Made by a program: the position numbers and the translations under genes. From NCBI RefSeq assembly GCF_040958095.1, contig NC_091158.1, forward strand, positions 40,533,002-40,597,001: a stretch of 64,000 bases of DNA, given 5' to 3'. Shown piece by piece: positions 9,923 through 22,195 of the stretch. Position 1 is the first letter of the stretch. Each line of letters opens with the position of its first letter. The stretch is from Procambarus clarkii (lineage: Eukaryota; Arthropoda; Malacostraca; Decapoda; Cambaridae). Below the pieces are notes generated by a model. That model saw only the letters and a program-made list of their open reading frames with translations. It was not told where the DNA came from and did no database searches.

Positions 9923-12900
9923 TCAGAGGGCGCTAAATATCACCAAGGATGCCAATACGAGAATAAAACGCATAAGGCGAACGATATCAAAAGTATCCAA
10001 GTCACCAAGAATTCTATCGAGGGACAGGCGACCGCGAGGGGCAGTCGGAAAGCAAGACACACGCTCGTCCTGGAAGTCAGGACATTCAAGAAGGACATGC
10101 ACGACCGTAAGAGGGACAATGCAACTAGGACAATAAGGAGCAGGGCGGCGCTCCATCAAGTGACCATGGGTTAAGCGAGTATGGCCAATACACAACCTCG
10201 CCAGAGCTGTTTCCTACCGCCAGTTATGGTGGAAGGAGGACGGCCACGAGGAAACACAACATTTAAGAGTACGTAGCTTGTTACCAGTAACAGACAACAA
10301 AGAAGCCTGCCAACGGGTAAGGATTGAGGAATGGATAACCTGGTAAAAGTCGGAATACAGAATGCCTTTACGAGAGATGGGACAAGAGCGGACAGCTTCC
10401 TTGGCGGCAGCATCCGCACGCTCATTGAAAGACACACCAATATGGCTGGGAACCCAACAAAACTCAACCGACTTAAATTTACTGTGAACAAGAAATAGCC
10501 AATGCTGGATCTCGACAACAACTGGATGAACTGGATTAAAGGACCCGAGAGCCATGAGGGCACAACGAGAGTCAACAACAACTACAAAGGAAGACTGACA
10601 ACGAGAAAGCAGGAGACGAAGAGCATAGAGAATAGCATAAAGTTCCGCTGTAAAGATGCTAGTCTCCGGAGGTAAGCGACACATATAAGTGTGATCAGGA
10701 AAAACAACAGAGTAGCCAACACCGTCCGCTGACTTAGACCCATCGGTGAAGACAGAAACGGAGCGGGAGTGAGAAGCAAAGTGCTCGAGGAAAAGGCGTT
10801 TTAGAACCGTAGGGGGGGGGGGGGTAAAAGCTTTAGTGATACGGGTCAAGGATGTACAAAACCGCGGAAGAGGGACCCTCCACGGGGGCAAAGAAGGAAC
10901 AACACGAGGAGAAACATCAGAAATACGAACGGAAAGAGAATCCTGTAGGCGAGATAACCGGACAGAAAGAGGGAGGTGGTGAAGAGGAACAGGAACCGCA
11001 GGAGGGGTAAAAGTTAAAGCACGACTGAGGCGAGAGGAAGGATGTTGCAAGGACCGCGCAAGATAGCGAAGACAGTAGCGATCACGGCGGTCCTGGAGAG
11101 ACAGGAAGCCAGTGTCAACATACAAGCTAAGGATGGGAGTCGAACGAAAGGCACCAGAACTGAGGCGCAACCCAGTATGGTGTAAAGCATCAAGACAGCG
11201 AAGAGTAGAAGGAGAAGCAGATGAGTAAGCAGGGCAACCATAATCAAGCTTAGACAGGACGAGAGAGGAATGTAAAGCAAAGAGAGTGCGCCTATCTGCC
11301 CCCCCCCCCAAGAAGTACGGGACAAGACCCGAAGGAGGGTAAGGGCCTTAGAGCACTCAACACGGAGGTAAGAGATATGGGGAGACCAAGACAAACGAGT
11401 GTCAAGGAATAACCCCAAAAGCTTCGCGGAATCTTTGTATTCAAGGGGATGACCATAAAGTGACAAAGAGGGACGAAGAATAACCCGTTTCCGCGTAAAA
11501 GTCATAGCACAAGTCTTAGAAGTAGAAAACTTGAAGCCATGACCTGTGGCCCAAGACGACACGGCATCAATTGCAAGTTGAAGCCGGCGCTGAAGGAGAG
11601 GCGAATCATCACCCTGACAACAAAGGGTAAGATCATCGACATAGAGAGCGGAGAAGACACCAGAAGGAAGAGAGGAAAGAAGACCATTGAGGGCAACCAG
11701 AAAAAGAGTAGTGCTCAGAACACTACCCTGGGGCACACCTTCGTATTGCTGAAAAGAGGGGGAGAGAGCGGTACCATGGCGCACCCGAAAAGAACGACGA
11801 GAGAGGAAGCTGCGGAGAAAGAGAGGGAGATGACTACGAAGGCCAAAAGAACTAAGTTAAGATAGGATGTGATAACGCCAAGTGGTGTCATAAGCCTTTT
11901 CCAGGTTAAAAAGGACGGCAACAACGGAGGTCTTCGCAGCAAAAGCAGTACGAATATAGACCTCCAAGTTCACCAGGACATCTGTCGTGCTGCGGCACTT
12001 GCGGAAACCAAATTGAGAAGGGGAGAGGAGGTGATGGTGTTCCAGGAACCACATCAGACGAACGTTAACCATACGTTCAAAGTGTTTGCAGACACAACTT
12101 GTGAGAGCAATAGGGCGAAAGTCCTTAGGGGAAGTACCCAGAGACCCCGGTTTGCGAACAGGGAGGACAACGGCATCGAGCCAGTCCTCAGGGCCTGACG
12201 ACGACTCCCAGATCCGATTATACAGACTCAGTAAATACTGAGACGTGCTCGGAGGGAGATGGCGAAGCATCTCATAATGAATACCATCGGAGCCCGCCGC
12301 CGTAAAACCGCAGAGGGCCAGGGCAGAACGAAGTTCAGAGAGAGAGAAGGGATCATTATAGGGAAGCTGAAGATGAGTGCAGAAATCTAAAGGACGAGAC
12401 TCAAGGACAGGTTTACGAAGAAGGAAAGATTGGGGAAGATGAAGACCAGAGCTAACAGAAGAAAAGTGGGAACCCAGTTCGGAAGCGACCTGCAACGGGT
12501 CCGCCACAAGAGTATCATGGAGGTGAAGGACCGGTGAAACATCGGGAACGAACTTACCCGCTATCTTGCCGATACGCTTCCAGATCTGGGCCAGAGGGGT
12601 TTCGGACGTAATTGTTGAGACATAAGATGCCCAACATTCACGTTTAGGCGTACGGATGGCCCTACGGGCCACCGCACTCGCTTTCCGAAAAAAAAGAAAA
12701 GAATCGGTCGTCTGCCTACGGCGGTGCCTCTTCCAGGCTGCACGCTTACAGCGGACAGCCCGAGCACAGTCCGCATTCCACGAGGGAACGCACTTCCGTG
12801 GACCCCGGGAGGAAGAGCGAGGGATAGAGCGGAGGGCAGCGTTGAAGACAGTGTCATGAAAAAGGAGGAGAGCGCGAGAGAGAGGCAGAAGGGAGAGGTC

Positions 12901-13669
12901 AGAGAGAGTAGCACTGAGGGAAAATAGGGTCCAGTCCGCCTTAGCAAACTGCCACCTAGGGAAAGAGAGGGAAGGGCGAAAAGAGAAAAAGGAAACAAGG
13001 ATGGGGAAATGATCACTTCCATGGAGGTCATCAAAAACCTGCCACGTGAAATCTAAGTAAAGAGAAGAAGAGCAGAGAGAAAGATCAAGACAAGAAAGGG
13101 TGCGAGTCCGAGAGTCCAAATGAGTGGGCTCACCAGAATTCAGAAGAGACAGGGAAGAAGAGAGGAGAAACGGCTCAAGAAGGCGACCCCGGGTATTCGT
13201 CAGAACGTCACCCCAAAGAGAATGACGACAATTGAAGTCACCCAGCAGGAGCACAGGCTCCGGCAAGGAGTCTAGGAGGTGTTTCAAATCAGGAAGAGAA
13301 AGCGGGACACTCGGGGGGAGATAAATGGAACAAACAGTGTACCATTTCCCCACAAAGACACGAGTAGCAGAACAATGGAGAGGTGAAGGAAAAAGTAAAG
13401 GAACAAAGGGAACATCAGCACGAATCAAAAGAGCAGAAGAATTAGAAGCCCCAGCAACAGCTGGGTGGGGGGGAGAGAAAGGAATAGCCACGAAAACGAC
13501 CAGGACGAGCACCAAGCATCGGCTCCTGGAGACAGACACAAAGGGGCGAAAACCGCGAAATCAGAAGTTGGAGTTCGAGGAAATTAGCGTAATAACCACG
13601 AACGTTCCATTGAAGAATGGACAACGACGAGAAGAGAAAGGACAAAAACAGAGAACAAGGAAGAAACAA
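9923..13669 (-). pseudogene. LINE ORF2: endonuclease, RT, RNase H, broken
   Basis: The minus-strand order is as follows. The APE-type endonuclease has ILQWNVRGYY, CLQEPML, LLLGDFNCRHSLWG and GSDHFPIL. The reverse transcriptase has SDGIHYEML, FRPIALTSC, SQFGFRKCRSTTD, motif A FNLEKAYD and motif C YVDD. RNase H has FTDGSKS, TAELYAIL, VVDSRCAL and WVPSHIGVSFNERAD. The C-terminal knuckle is YCPSCIVP with HVLLECPDF. In motif A the catalytic Asp (normally FDLEKAYD) is Asn here, GAC to AAC. In-frame stops lie at 11857 and 10214. Frameshifts lie near 13460 (G-rich run) and near 11300 (run of about 11 C). The protein would cut target DNA and copy the element RNA. This copy cannot. Confidence 0.88.
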
Positions 13670-13692
13670 AGGTGAAAGAGCAATAGAGCACG

Positions 13693-15441
13693 TTAAAGAA
13701 TATCAGGGTAGGGATCAGGGTCAGCAAAGTCAGGGTCAGGGGGCATGGGTAAACTGAGCAAAGACGGAGGGAAGGAAACGGGAGAACAGATCAGAGGTGG
13801 GCGGGCGGGGTCCGGAGGAGGAGGAGGAAGAGGAGGAGACAACGGAGAGGAGCAGGCAAGGACAGCAGCAGGAAGAGGAGGGGTAGAAAGAGGGGAGCGT
13901 ACCTCAGCAAGGGCAGCAACTGAGAGGGAAGCGGGGGCTAAAGAAACCTCCATAGCAGGAACAGGGGGCGCAACCACCGAAATGGGAGGGGAAGGAGCGA
14001 GAGAGGCAGAAGTAGGGGCCGAGGAAGAAAGCGAAACCTTCTTACCCGCCGGGGAGGAGGAAGGAGAGGAGCCAGGTTTACGCTTCTGACGTAAAGAGAC
14101 AGGTGTTCCAGCAACCACGTACTGGGCAACGGATTCTAGCGTCTCAACAGGAGAAGCTGAACAAGAGCACACATGACGGCCGTTTGGAGAGCGATGGACA
14201 TCAGCCCGCACCGACAGGCGGCGGGGAGAGTCAAGAGATGGAGGGGAAGGATGGGAAGGAGGAACGGAGGGAGACGAGGAAGAAGACACAGGAGACACGA
14301 CAGACCGGGTAGAAGGAAGGGGAACCCCAGACAGAGGACCAGGAGGAGGATCCTTCGGGAGAGAACCCAAAGGAACAAAGGAGGGGGCAGTGGGCGCATC
14401 AGGGTCCAAGGCCCGGAAACGGTTGTGAGTCTGAGGAAGGCGGGAAGGACGAGGAGAGGAAGAGCGCAACACGCGAGCATAAGAGATATTAGCATAAGGC
14501 GGGAGCCGGCGAACCTGGTGTCTCGCCTCAGGAAAAGATAAACGCTCCCGGTGCTTCAAGTGGAGGACGGCTGCCTCAAGCTTGTAATGGACACACGCAC
14601 GGGAGAAGGCAGGATGGGCCTCACCGCAGTTGAGGCAACGAGCCTGGGGAGAAGTGCACTCCGACTTAGAGTGACCTTCGACACCACACAAAGGACAGGG
14701 AGAGACAGTCCCGGAGCAGCGGAGGGCACCATGCCCAAACCTCCAGCACTTGTTACAGAGCCGAGGAGAAGGAATGTACTCCTAGACAGAGCACCTGGCA
14801 CCAGCAAGAATGACAGAGGGTGGAAGGGTCCTACCATCAAAGGTAATCTTCACAACCCGGAGGGGTTGACGGCGACTACCACGAGGGGGACGAGTAAACG
14901 TGTCCACCTGGAGAATAGAATGGCCCTGGGCAGCAAGGATATGTCGAATATCGTCGTGGCAGTCGCGCAGGTCCCGAACACCGGTCGCAACATGGGGCAG
15001 GAGCAAAATAGTGCCAACACTGGCATTCAACTGAGCGTTCTTCGAGACCCGAACAGGGGTCTCGCCAAGGCAGGATAAGGCAGCCAAGCGGGAAGCAGCA
15101 TCCTGAGAAGGAGCAGCAACGACACGTGTACCAAGACGAGTGGGATTGAAAGTAATGGAGGCATCCACGGAATCAACGAGATGTCGATGGAGGGAGAAAT
15201 CGTCAGGAGGCGTAGAATCAAGAGGGAGGAGATCAAAATATTTGGCCCACGAAGCGGGACCAAACAAGGCTTGATAGGTAGCAGAACTGGAAGGAATCGA
15301 GCGAGGGCGGCCGTGACGAGGACGGCGGTGAGAACCCCCAGAGAGAGAGGGGTTAAAAGGCGCAGTAGTTACAACTAGAGAAGGAGCCGCGCCAGGGGAC
15401 GAGGTAGTCACCACTGGGGGCTTGGGGCTCGACCCAACCAC
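13693..15441 (-). pseudogene. LINE ORF1 (gag-like, three CCHC knuckles), broken
   Basis: ORF1 of such LINEs is an RNA-binding protein that packages element RNA. On the minus strand the N-terminal part holds SATYQALFGPASWAKYF and a nucleic-acid-binding-like region. Then come CNKCWRFGHGALRC, CPLCGVEGHSKSEC and CLNCGEAHPAFSRAC, the usual three zinc knuckles, followed by a long Pro/Ser-rich tail. A TAG at 14782-14784 stops the frame just before EYIPSPRLC; the two halves are otherwise in one frame. Pro/Ser-rich sequence resembling a longer N-terminus continues upstream to about 15630 in another frame, which suggests a frameshift near 15440. The 5' untranslated part would be about 15640-16158. Confidence 0.82.
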
Positions 15442-16172
15442 AGAGGGAGGGAGGGGAGCCAGGGGAAGGAGTCAGAGAGGCCAAAGGAGGAGCAAGGTCG
15501 GGGCCCAATGCAGCGGAGGCTACAGAGCCCGGTCTTCCAATACGGACCGACTCGGGGGCTTGGTCGCCCACCCCACGAGCCTGAGAAGGTAAACCAGAAG
15601 CAGCCGAAACAGGGGTTATCATCATTACGAAAAGAAGAATTAATTCACGAATGTGCCCCCACACCCACCATGGAGCCACAATTAGAGGCAGGACACCCAA
15701 CAAAAAGCTATCGCCGATCTTGCCGGGGCCTCCTAGGGGTGCGTCGTGAGTATACGCCCCACAAACGCCACCTTAAGAAACCGACAGTCCGTCGAGATCG
15801 GGTTCAGTGACGAAAGGGGGATTGACAATAAAAGGTTCCCCTCGCTCTCGACGTCGGGTACTACAGTTCTACGGGTGCAAGAGTATGCCTCCTCAAGCAC
15901 CCGGGCGTCAAAATAGAAGAAGTCCAAGGGAAGAACCAGAACGAGCAAAAGGTCGGCAGGAAACGGCAAGCAGATAGGAGAAGAGGGGGGAGAAAAACGA
16001 AACAGAAGGAAAAGGAAAAGATGTCCAGCAGAATTGGAGAGGATGGCAGCAGGAGCACAAGGCTAGAAAAGGACAGAGGACTGTCCCAAGGAGCATCACA
16101 CTCCGACAGCCGCCCACTAAGCCCCCACACGGCGACAACGAGCTTAGCGGGGAGGGGGTTCATATTTGTAAG

Positions 16173-16978
16173 CTAGTCTTCATCCCCTTATGTATTTTGT
16201 ATGCTGCTCTCATATATCTCCGCATCCTCCTTTTTTCTAACGTCGTCAGGTTCAGTTCCTTCAGTCTCTCTTCATACCCCATCCCATACAACTCTGGGAC
16301 GAGCCACGTCGCAAATTTCTGAACCTTTTCCAGTTTTCTAATGTGTTTCTTTAGGTGGGGGCTCAATGATGCGTCTGCATATTCTAAGACTTGTTTCACG
16401 TAGGCAGTAAAACGCGCTCTGAATGTCTCCGTATTTAGGTTTATGACTGACGTTCGAATTTTTGCTAGCATAGAGTACGCTGCTGTCGATATCCATGCCA
16501 AGGAGTTAGATTTGGTGTTATGTCCACTCCCAGGTCTCTTTCTCGAATCATCACAGGAAGATAGTTTCCCTTCATTGTGTACTGACCCTTTGGTCTCCTG
16601 TCACCTAGTACCATTTCTATAACTTACACACTTGCTCGTGTTAAACTCCAGTAGCCATGTCTCTGACCATCTCTGCAGCCTGTTCAATTCCTCTTGCAAT
16701 ATTCTACAATCCTCATTTGTCACAACTCATCTCATTAATTTTGCGTCATCTACAAACATCGATATATAAGACTCGACTCCTTCAGACATGTCGTTCACGT
16801 ATATTAGAAATAGAACTGTTCCCAGCACAGATCCTTGAGGTACTCCACTCATTACGATTCTCCAGTCCGACTTCTCGCCCCTAACTGTTACTCTGTAGCT
16901 CATTTCTGTTAAGTAATTTTTTTCCCAAGCAAGGGCTTTTCCGGTTTCTCCCGCCTGCCTCTCAAGTTTGAATACCAG
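16173..16978 (-). mobile_element. CR1-like LINE copy A, 3' part (split by LTR element)
   Basis: On the minus strand, GVPQGSVLGTVLFLIYVND and MFVDDAKLM (RT motif C, FVDD) are followed by a thumb/C-terminal region: LEYADASLSPHLKKHIRKLE, FATWLVPEL and GYEERLKELNL. It resumes at 22196 across the LTR element. The match to this family fades near 16190, before the usual C-terminus, right next to the I-like LINE target site. Several stops and frameshifts are present. Confidence 0.82.
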
Positions 16979-18031
16979 TGTTACGGCCACAATGGGTCGC
17001 AACCGAGTTCTTTTCTGGTGGTACTAAAGTTCTGGTATCCGGTCCCAAGTTAATAGTGGCTTTCAGGGAGTGAGCTCGATAATGCAAGTTATGTACAAAT
17101 GGGAAGGTGCATTAAATACTACACTTCATTGATTATCTGTTTATTCACATATATAATTAATTTCCCATCACCTCATGTATATAGTCCTAACAGAAGTATT
17201 TCTACTCCTAATACATACTAAAGTGTCTCTCATGGGACACTACACGCTCTTTGATGCTCGATTGATGCAGTCTTGGCAGCTACCGTGTTTCCTCAACACA
17301 TAGTACTATCCTCAGCCGGTACTTGGAAACACCAATGAGTCTACCCTGGCCACGGGCCAGCCAAACCACAGTCTCACCAAGTGCTTCCTTGTGAATGCCC
17401 ACAATCACAATCCAGCCTGGTGCTGGCAGATACCATCAGCCTCGCGCTGCTGGGCCACTTCACGTGCAAATACTAGGGTAGTGTGCCCTAGGCAGGAGCT
17501 TCTTGCAACTCGCTGGTTACTCTCCTCCTCAGCACCTTAGTCAGTCGCCTTTTCTGTTAGCCAGCCCCATGTACGGCGAATCCCGTCACTGCCACTCCAC
17601 AGACAGACAGTAGAACACTTCACAGTTCTTCTCCGGCGGCGGCTCACTGCTTCCGTAAAGCAGACTGGTGTAGAGACCTTGGCTGCCCTGGGTAGACTGA
17701 CTGTCCTCGTATCACAGCAGCACTACGTCGACTCTGTGGATACAGACACGTCATCAGTACACTGGGACACTAAGAAACAACACTTACCTGCGCTGACAGA
17801 CATACAACTCTTCCTTCATTAGATGGCGCTAATTTTCTAAACACCACCTCACTAGAGATCAGCACCAGCTACCTCACGAGCTGACTAGGACAGGAATCTA
17901 GCGCCTCTTGCCGGTATATTCCTGTCACCACTAGGTGGCGTCGTCCATGTTGTGGGGATTTCGGGAGCGGACTCACAGATGGCGTTGATGTCGCTGCTCC
18001 ATGCTCCGACGGTAGAGTCGGGTTCGTAACA
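16979..18031 (-). repeat. LTR (3' LTR in element orientation)
   Basis: This is a long terminal repeat of about 1.05 kb with TG...CA-type ends (TGTTACG, CGTAACA). It is colinear with 21183-22195 along its length. Confidence 0.9.
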
Positions 18032-19347
18032 CCTCCCCACCAAAAAGAATTTGGTTTGGGTTCTAAGAAAAAAATAGGAGGAAACAAACCAAATTAGTAC
18101 GTTAGTTCAAAACCAAACAAACGCACATAGACAATGGGTTGATGCGGCGAGGATGTCCTGTCTGCAAACCTGCTTTAATGGCAGAATCTGGCACAAGGAA
18201 ATCTCAAAGATCATAGACAATGACCTGTCTGATGTGACTTCCAAAAAGCTCACTGAGATGCAAGTCAGGGGCACAATTATCTCACGTGTCTTGGGTAAAG
18301 ATCTGCATAAGCTCGATCTGGGGATATAGACACATCCCTGTGTTGTGGCACCGCTGGTGGCTGATCGCAGAAGGTATTTTTTTCACCAGTCTGGCAGTCC
18401 TTCAGGGAGACGGAAATCTGGAATACAGGGGAGTGATGATTTGGAGTAACAGCTATAGTTTTTAAATATGTCCCTACGGCATAACTGCTTAATAGGCCCA
18501 CACCTTGTCCCAACAGGACTGCTTGTACATTGAAGATTGTGTTCGCTCTTCCATCATCAGGTCGACCAACGTTCCATATAATGTTAAATCCAGGCTCAGC
18601 AATTACGCTTGGGTCAACCTGTTGGGAACTGTCACTCATAAAATCATTTCTCCTACTCCCTGAATCAACAATCACCTTCCAGGTCCCTTCTTCGACTGCA
18701 ATACTCACAGGGCGAGTCTATAATCCCTGGTGTTTCTTCACGATGTTCATAGGAGGCATCATCTGACGGTTCGTCCACTGGTCCTTCCTTAGAACATACA
18801 CGAGAATAATACAAAATACCGCCAAGAAACATTTGGCTAACTTAGGAATAATTTTCATGAGCCTGTGATGTCCATAACCGGCTGTATCCATTAGCCTGGC
18901 TTGGATCAAAGAGGGCACTAGAACCTGTGCACATACCGCACATACCTCTGACGTCTGGGGAATTCTGGCCGGTTCAGTGGATATAGTACCTTGCCATACC
19001 ACAAGTACTTATGTGCCGTCGCTCCGGACTCTTTGGAATCCGTGGGTGCTTGTACATGAGGCCTCTCCTCTTGCTCAGTTACTTCTGTCACTGTTGCCCC
19101 ATGTTTCTCGTCGGGAGAAGAGTCGGCATAATCTGTTGGAATGTTCTCAATCTGTTGGGTAGAGGGAGAACTAAACAAGTTATATAATTTCACGTCTGCC
19201 TGTACCTGGGTATTAATGTTTCTTGCTGTCACCTCAGACCTTATTGCTGCTCCAGCTGGCTCGTCCACAATCTTGAGATGTTCGTAGTTCTAACCTGTCG
19301 CCAAGTCGTTGGCTAGTACTACGTCTATCCCAGCTATAGGCAGGGTA
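18032..19347 (-). other. LTR element internal region, unassigned
   Basis: This is internal sequence between the protease-like piece and the 3' LTR. No reverse transcriptase, integrase or envelope motif is recognised by eye. It is treated as fossil element sequence. Confidence 0.5.
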
Positions 19348-19668
19348 TCAACTACTGCCAACGCACATGTGCCACTGAAGTAGGGAGAGTCTAGGTGTAC
19401 TTGCACTAAGGGTGGCAATGTACCGCATCAAAGGAAACCCAACTAGGACAACCTTTTGTCTCCCGTCGACACTCATTCCCTCGGGCAAAGAGTCTCTCAT
19501 GATCAGGGACTGGGCTGCTCCACTATCTCTGAGCACTATAACTGATCTAACAGTATGATCACTCGTTACATACCCGCCTGAAGTGTGAGGGGCAAACAAT
19601 CCTGGTCCTGCTCTACTAGTCATTAGAGACTGGATTCCCACTGATGGTGTCCTAGAACTCATCAGCAT
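19348..19668 (-). pseudogene. Protease-like piece of the LTR fossil
   Basis: The peptide VLRDSGAAQSLI resembles the D-S/T-G-A active-site loop of retroelement aspartic proteases, and it follows the gag zinc knuckle in the expected order. The assignment rests on this short motif and its position. Confidence 0.5.
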
Positions 19669-19701
19669 TACTGGTCTGTGCGGGTCGTTACCTGTCCCTC
19701 C

Positions 19702-20742
19702 TCAGCACCTGGCAGCAACATGCCCTCTCTGCCCGCAAGTCCAACACACTACGTTCCTCCTTTGACTACGCTGTGTCGGTCCGTTAGGACTAGTCCCTCG
19801 GGGACTACCTGGGGGCGTCTTCAAAGCACTGTGTGGGACGGGTCTTCCTTCTTCCGGTCGAGATTTGCCAAACAAACGTGGGTAACTCTTCGGGACATAC
19901 CTGGTAGAGGGTCGGTGAGTTAGGATGTACTCCTCAGCCAAAGTGGCAGCCGCACTCAAGGTCTCTACCTGCTGTTCTTCTAGGTATGTCTTGAGGTCTC
20001 CAGCCAGACATTCCTTAACGTCCTCCAGCAGGATGAGCTGTTCGAGTTGTTCTTTCGTCCTCACCTTTCGAGATGCATACCACTCCTGAATGAGCCGTTC
20101 CTTGATGTAAGCGAACTCAGTGAACGTGTGCTCCGAGGTCTTTTTCAGGTTCCTGAACTTTTGCCTATAAGCTTCAGGCACCAATTGATAAGCCATGAGC
20201 ACTAACTTCTTCACCTTGTCGTAATCACAGGAGTCATCAAAGGACAATGTGGAGTAGGCAATTTGGGCCTTCCCAGTCAAGACGGACTGTATCATAATGG
20301 CCCAATTCTCCTTTGGCCAACCCAAAGAGGCAGCAACCTTCATGAAGGCAGCAAAGAACTTTGAAACCTCTTTTTCGTTGAATTTTGGGACCATCTTTAT
20401 ATTTCTCACCGGATTGAAACTACTTGTTTCCTTCTGACCACCTAATCGTAGCACTTCTAACTCGTGGAGTCTTTCCTTCTCCATTTCTTCTCTTTCCTTC
20501 TCCCTCTCCTGTAATTCCAAACGTTTCATTTCCATTTCCTTCTCATTCAAAGCCATTTCCTTCACTATTTCCTTTTCTTTCATTTCCCGTTCTATTTCTA
20601 ACCTCTTCCACTCTATCTCACGATTTATTTCTAAAGCATGCATTTTGACAGTTAGAAAACTTATATTCAGTTCACCCGCATCACTCACCATTACTACCTT
20701 TATCTTCTTTTTCAGTGGAAGCCACCACACTTTCCTTTGCAC
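19702..20742 (-). pseudogene. Gag-like region of the LTR fossil
   Basis: A charged, coiled-coil-like N-terminal part rich in Glu, Lys and Arg is followed by a capsid-like segment with VPEAYRQKFRNLKK, typical of SCAN-related gag of Ty3/gypsy elements. A CCHC knuckle, CWTCGQRGHVAARC, ends it. Gag would form the particle that packages element RNA. It is reported as a fossil. Confidence 0.8.
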
Positions 20743-21182
20743 TCTGTGCCTCGCTTTCCTGCTTCTCCCCGGCCTTTAAGTGCTTATGAACCTTTGATAA
20801 GATTTCAACACGGGAATCACTCACGTATTTTGATCTCTAGATAGGCACTCACCAGCACAAGTTCTTGCTTTCCCAGATATTTCAATCTAGCAGGACAGTC
20901 CTTGTTCAGAAATTCCTGAACATCGTCTAGATCCTCAATGGTCACTCTCTCTGCCATTTTATCACCAAGTGGTGCACGAGCACGCAACACACACTTTACT
21001 TGACACTAGGCACTTATAATAACAGAGCACCACACTCGCCAATACTGCAATTAATCTGCACAGGACATGTAACGTCCTGACAAATAACGAACAGGGGAAT
21101 TATTTACAAGGGATTGTACTACGTCACCACCCCTGTCAAATGTACTTGACTAGAGTTTGGATCCCGCTGGGGATGCCAATTA

Positions 21183-22195
21183 TGTTACGACCACAATGGG
21201 TCGCAAAAGGGTTCTTTTCTGGTAGTACTAAAGTTCTGGTATCCGGCCCCATGTTAGTAGTGGCTTTCAAGAAGTGAGCTCGGTAATGCAAGTTATGTAC
21301 AAATGGGGAGGTGCATTAATTATTACACTTATCCGTATATTCACATATATAATTAATTTCCAAACACCTCATTTATATAGACCTAACAGAAGTATTTATA
21401 CACCTAATATGTACAAAACTGTCTCATGGGACACTACGCGCTCTTCGATGCTCGATCGATGCAGTCTTGGCAGCTACCGTGTTTCCTCAACACATAGTAC
21501 TATCCTCAGCCGGTACTTGGAAACACCAATGAGTCTACCCTGGCCACGGGCCAGCTGACACAGTCTCACTAAGTGCTTCCTCGTGAATGCCCACAATCAC
21601 AGTCCAGCCTGGTGCTGGCAGATACCATCAGCCTCGCGCTGCTGGGCCACTTCACGTGCAAATACTAGGGTAGCGTGCCCTAGGCAGGAGCTTCTTGTAA
21701 CTCGCTGGTTACTCTCCTCCTCAGTACCTTAGTCAGTTATCTCTTCTGTTAGCCAGCCCCAAGTACGGCGAATCCTGTCACTGCCACTCCACAGACAGAC
21801 AGTAGAACATTTCACAGTTCTTCTACGGTGGCGGCTCACTGCTTCCGTAAAGCAGACTGGTGTAGAGACCTTGGCTGCCCTGGGAAGACTAACTCTCCTC
21901 GTACCACAGCAGCCCTACGTCGACTCTCTGGATACAGACACGTCATCAGTACACTGGGACACTAGGAAACAACACTTACGTACGCTGACATAGACATATA
22001 ACTCTTCCTTCAATATATGGCGCTTATTTTCTAAGCACCTCCTTACTAGAGGTCAGCGCCAGCTACCACACGAGCTGACTAAGACAGGAATCTAGCGCCT
22101 CTTGCCGGTATATTCCTGTCACCACTAGGTGGCGTCGTCCATGTTGTGGGGGGTTTCGTGCTCCATGCTCCGACGGTAGAGTCGGGTTCGTAACA
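21183..22195 (-). repeat. LTR (5' LTR in element orientation)
   Basis: This is the partner of 16979-18031. It is about 1.01 kb, with the same ends and many small differences. Adjacent internal sequence on the minus strand begins with a TGGCATCCCC primer-binding-like site. Confidence 0.9.

Larger units (their letters stand above)
9838..16172 (-). mobile_element. Apparently full-length I-like LINE with 14-bp target duplication
   Basis: TTCATATTTGTAAG occurs at 9838-9851 and again at 16159-16172, bounding a 6.3-kb minus-strand element that contains both ORFs in order. The 3' end (low coordinate) has a short AAGT-type repeated tail instead of a long poly-A, as in I-superfamily LINEs. ORF1 has three CCHC knuckles; ORF2 has endonuclease, reverse transcriptase, RNase H and a C-terminal zinc motif. 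At least three in-frame stops and two to three frameshifts show that it is dead, but the intact ends suggest a complete insertion. The clade (I, Nimb or relative) is inferred from domain order only. Confidence 0.88.
16979..22195 (-). mobile_element. Ty3/gypsy-type LTR retrotransposon fossil inside LINE copy A
   Basis: Two direct repeats of about 1 kb, each starting TGTTACG and ending CGTAACA, bound the element at 16979-18031 and 21183-22195. Flanks ACCAG and ACCTG are a near-match 5-bp target duplication. The purine tract GGTGGGGAGG next to 18031 and a TGG-starting primer-binding-like site next to 21183 show that it reads on the minus strand. Recognisable parts are gag and a short protease-like piece; I saw no clear reverse transcriptase or integrase. 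The two LTRs differ at roughly one base in ten by eye, so it is old. It is broken, with several breaks, and probably needed help from a relative to move. Confidence 0.88.

Noticed and set aside
11539-15378. Plus-strand open frames of 60-175 codons
   Set aside because: They are antisense shadows of the minus-strand LINE ORF1 and ORF2.
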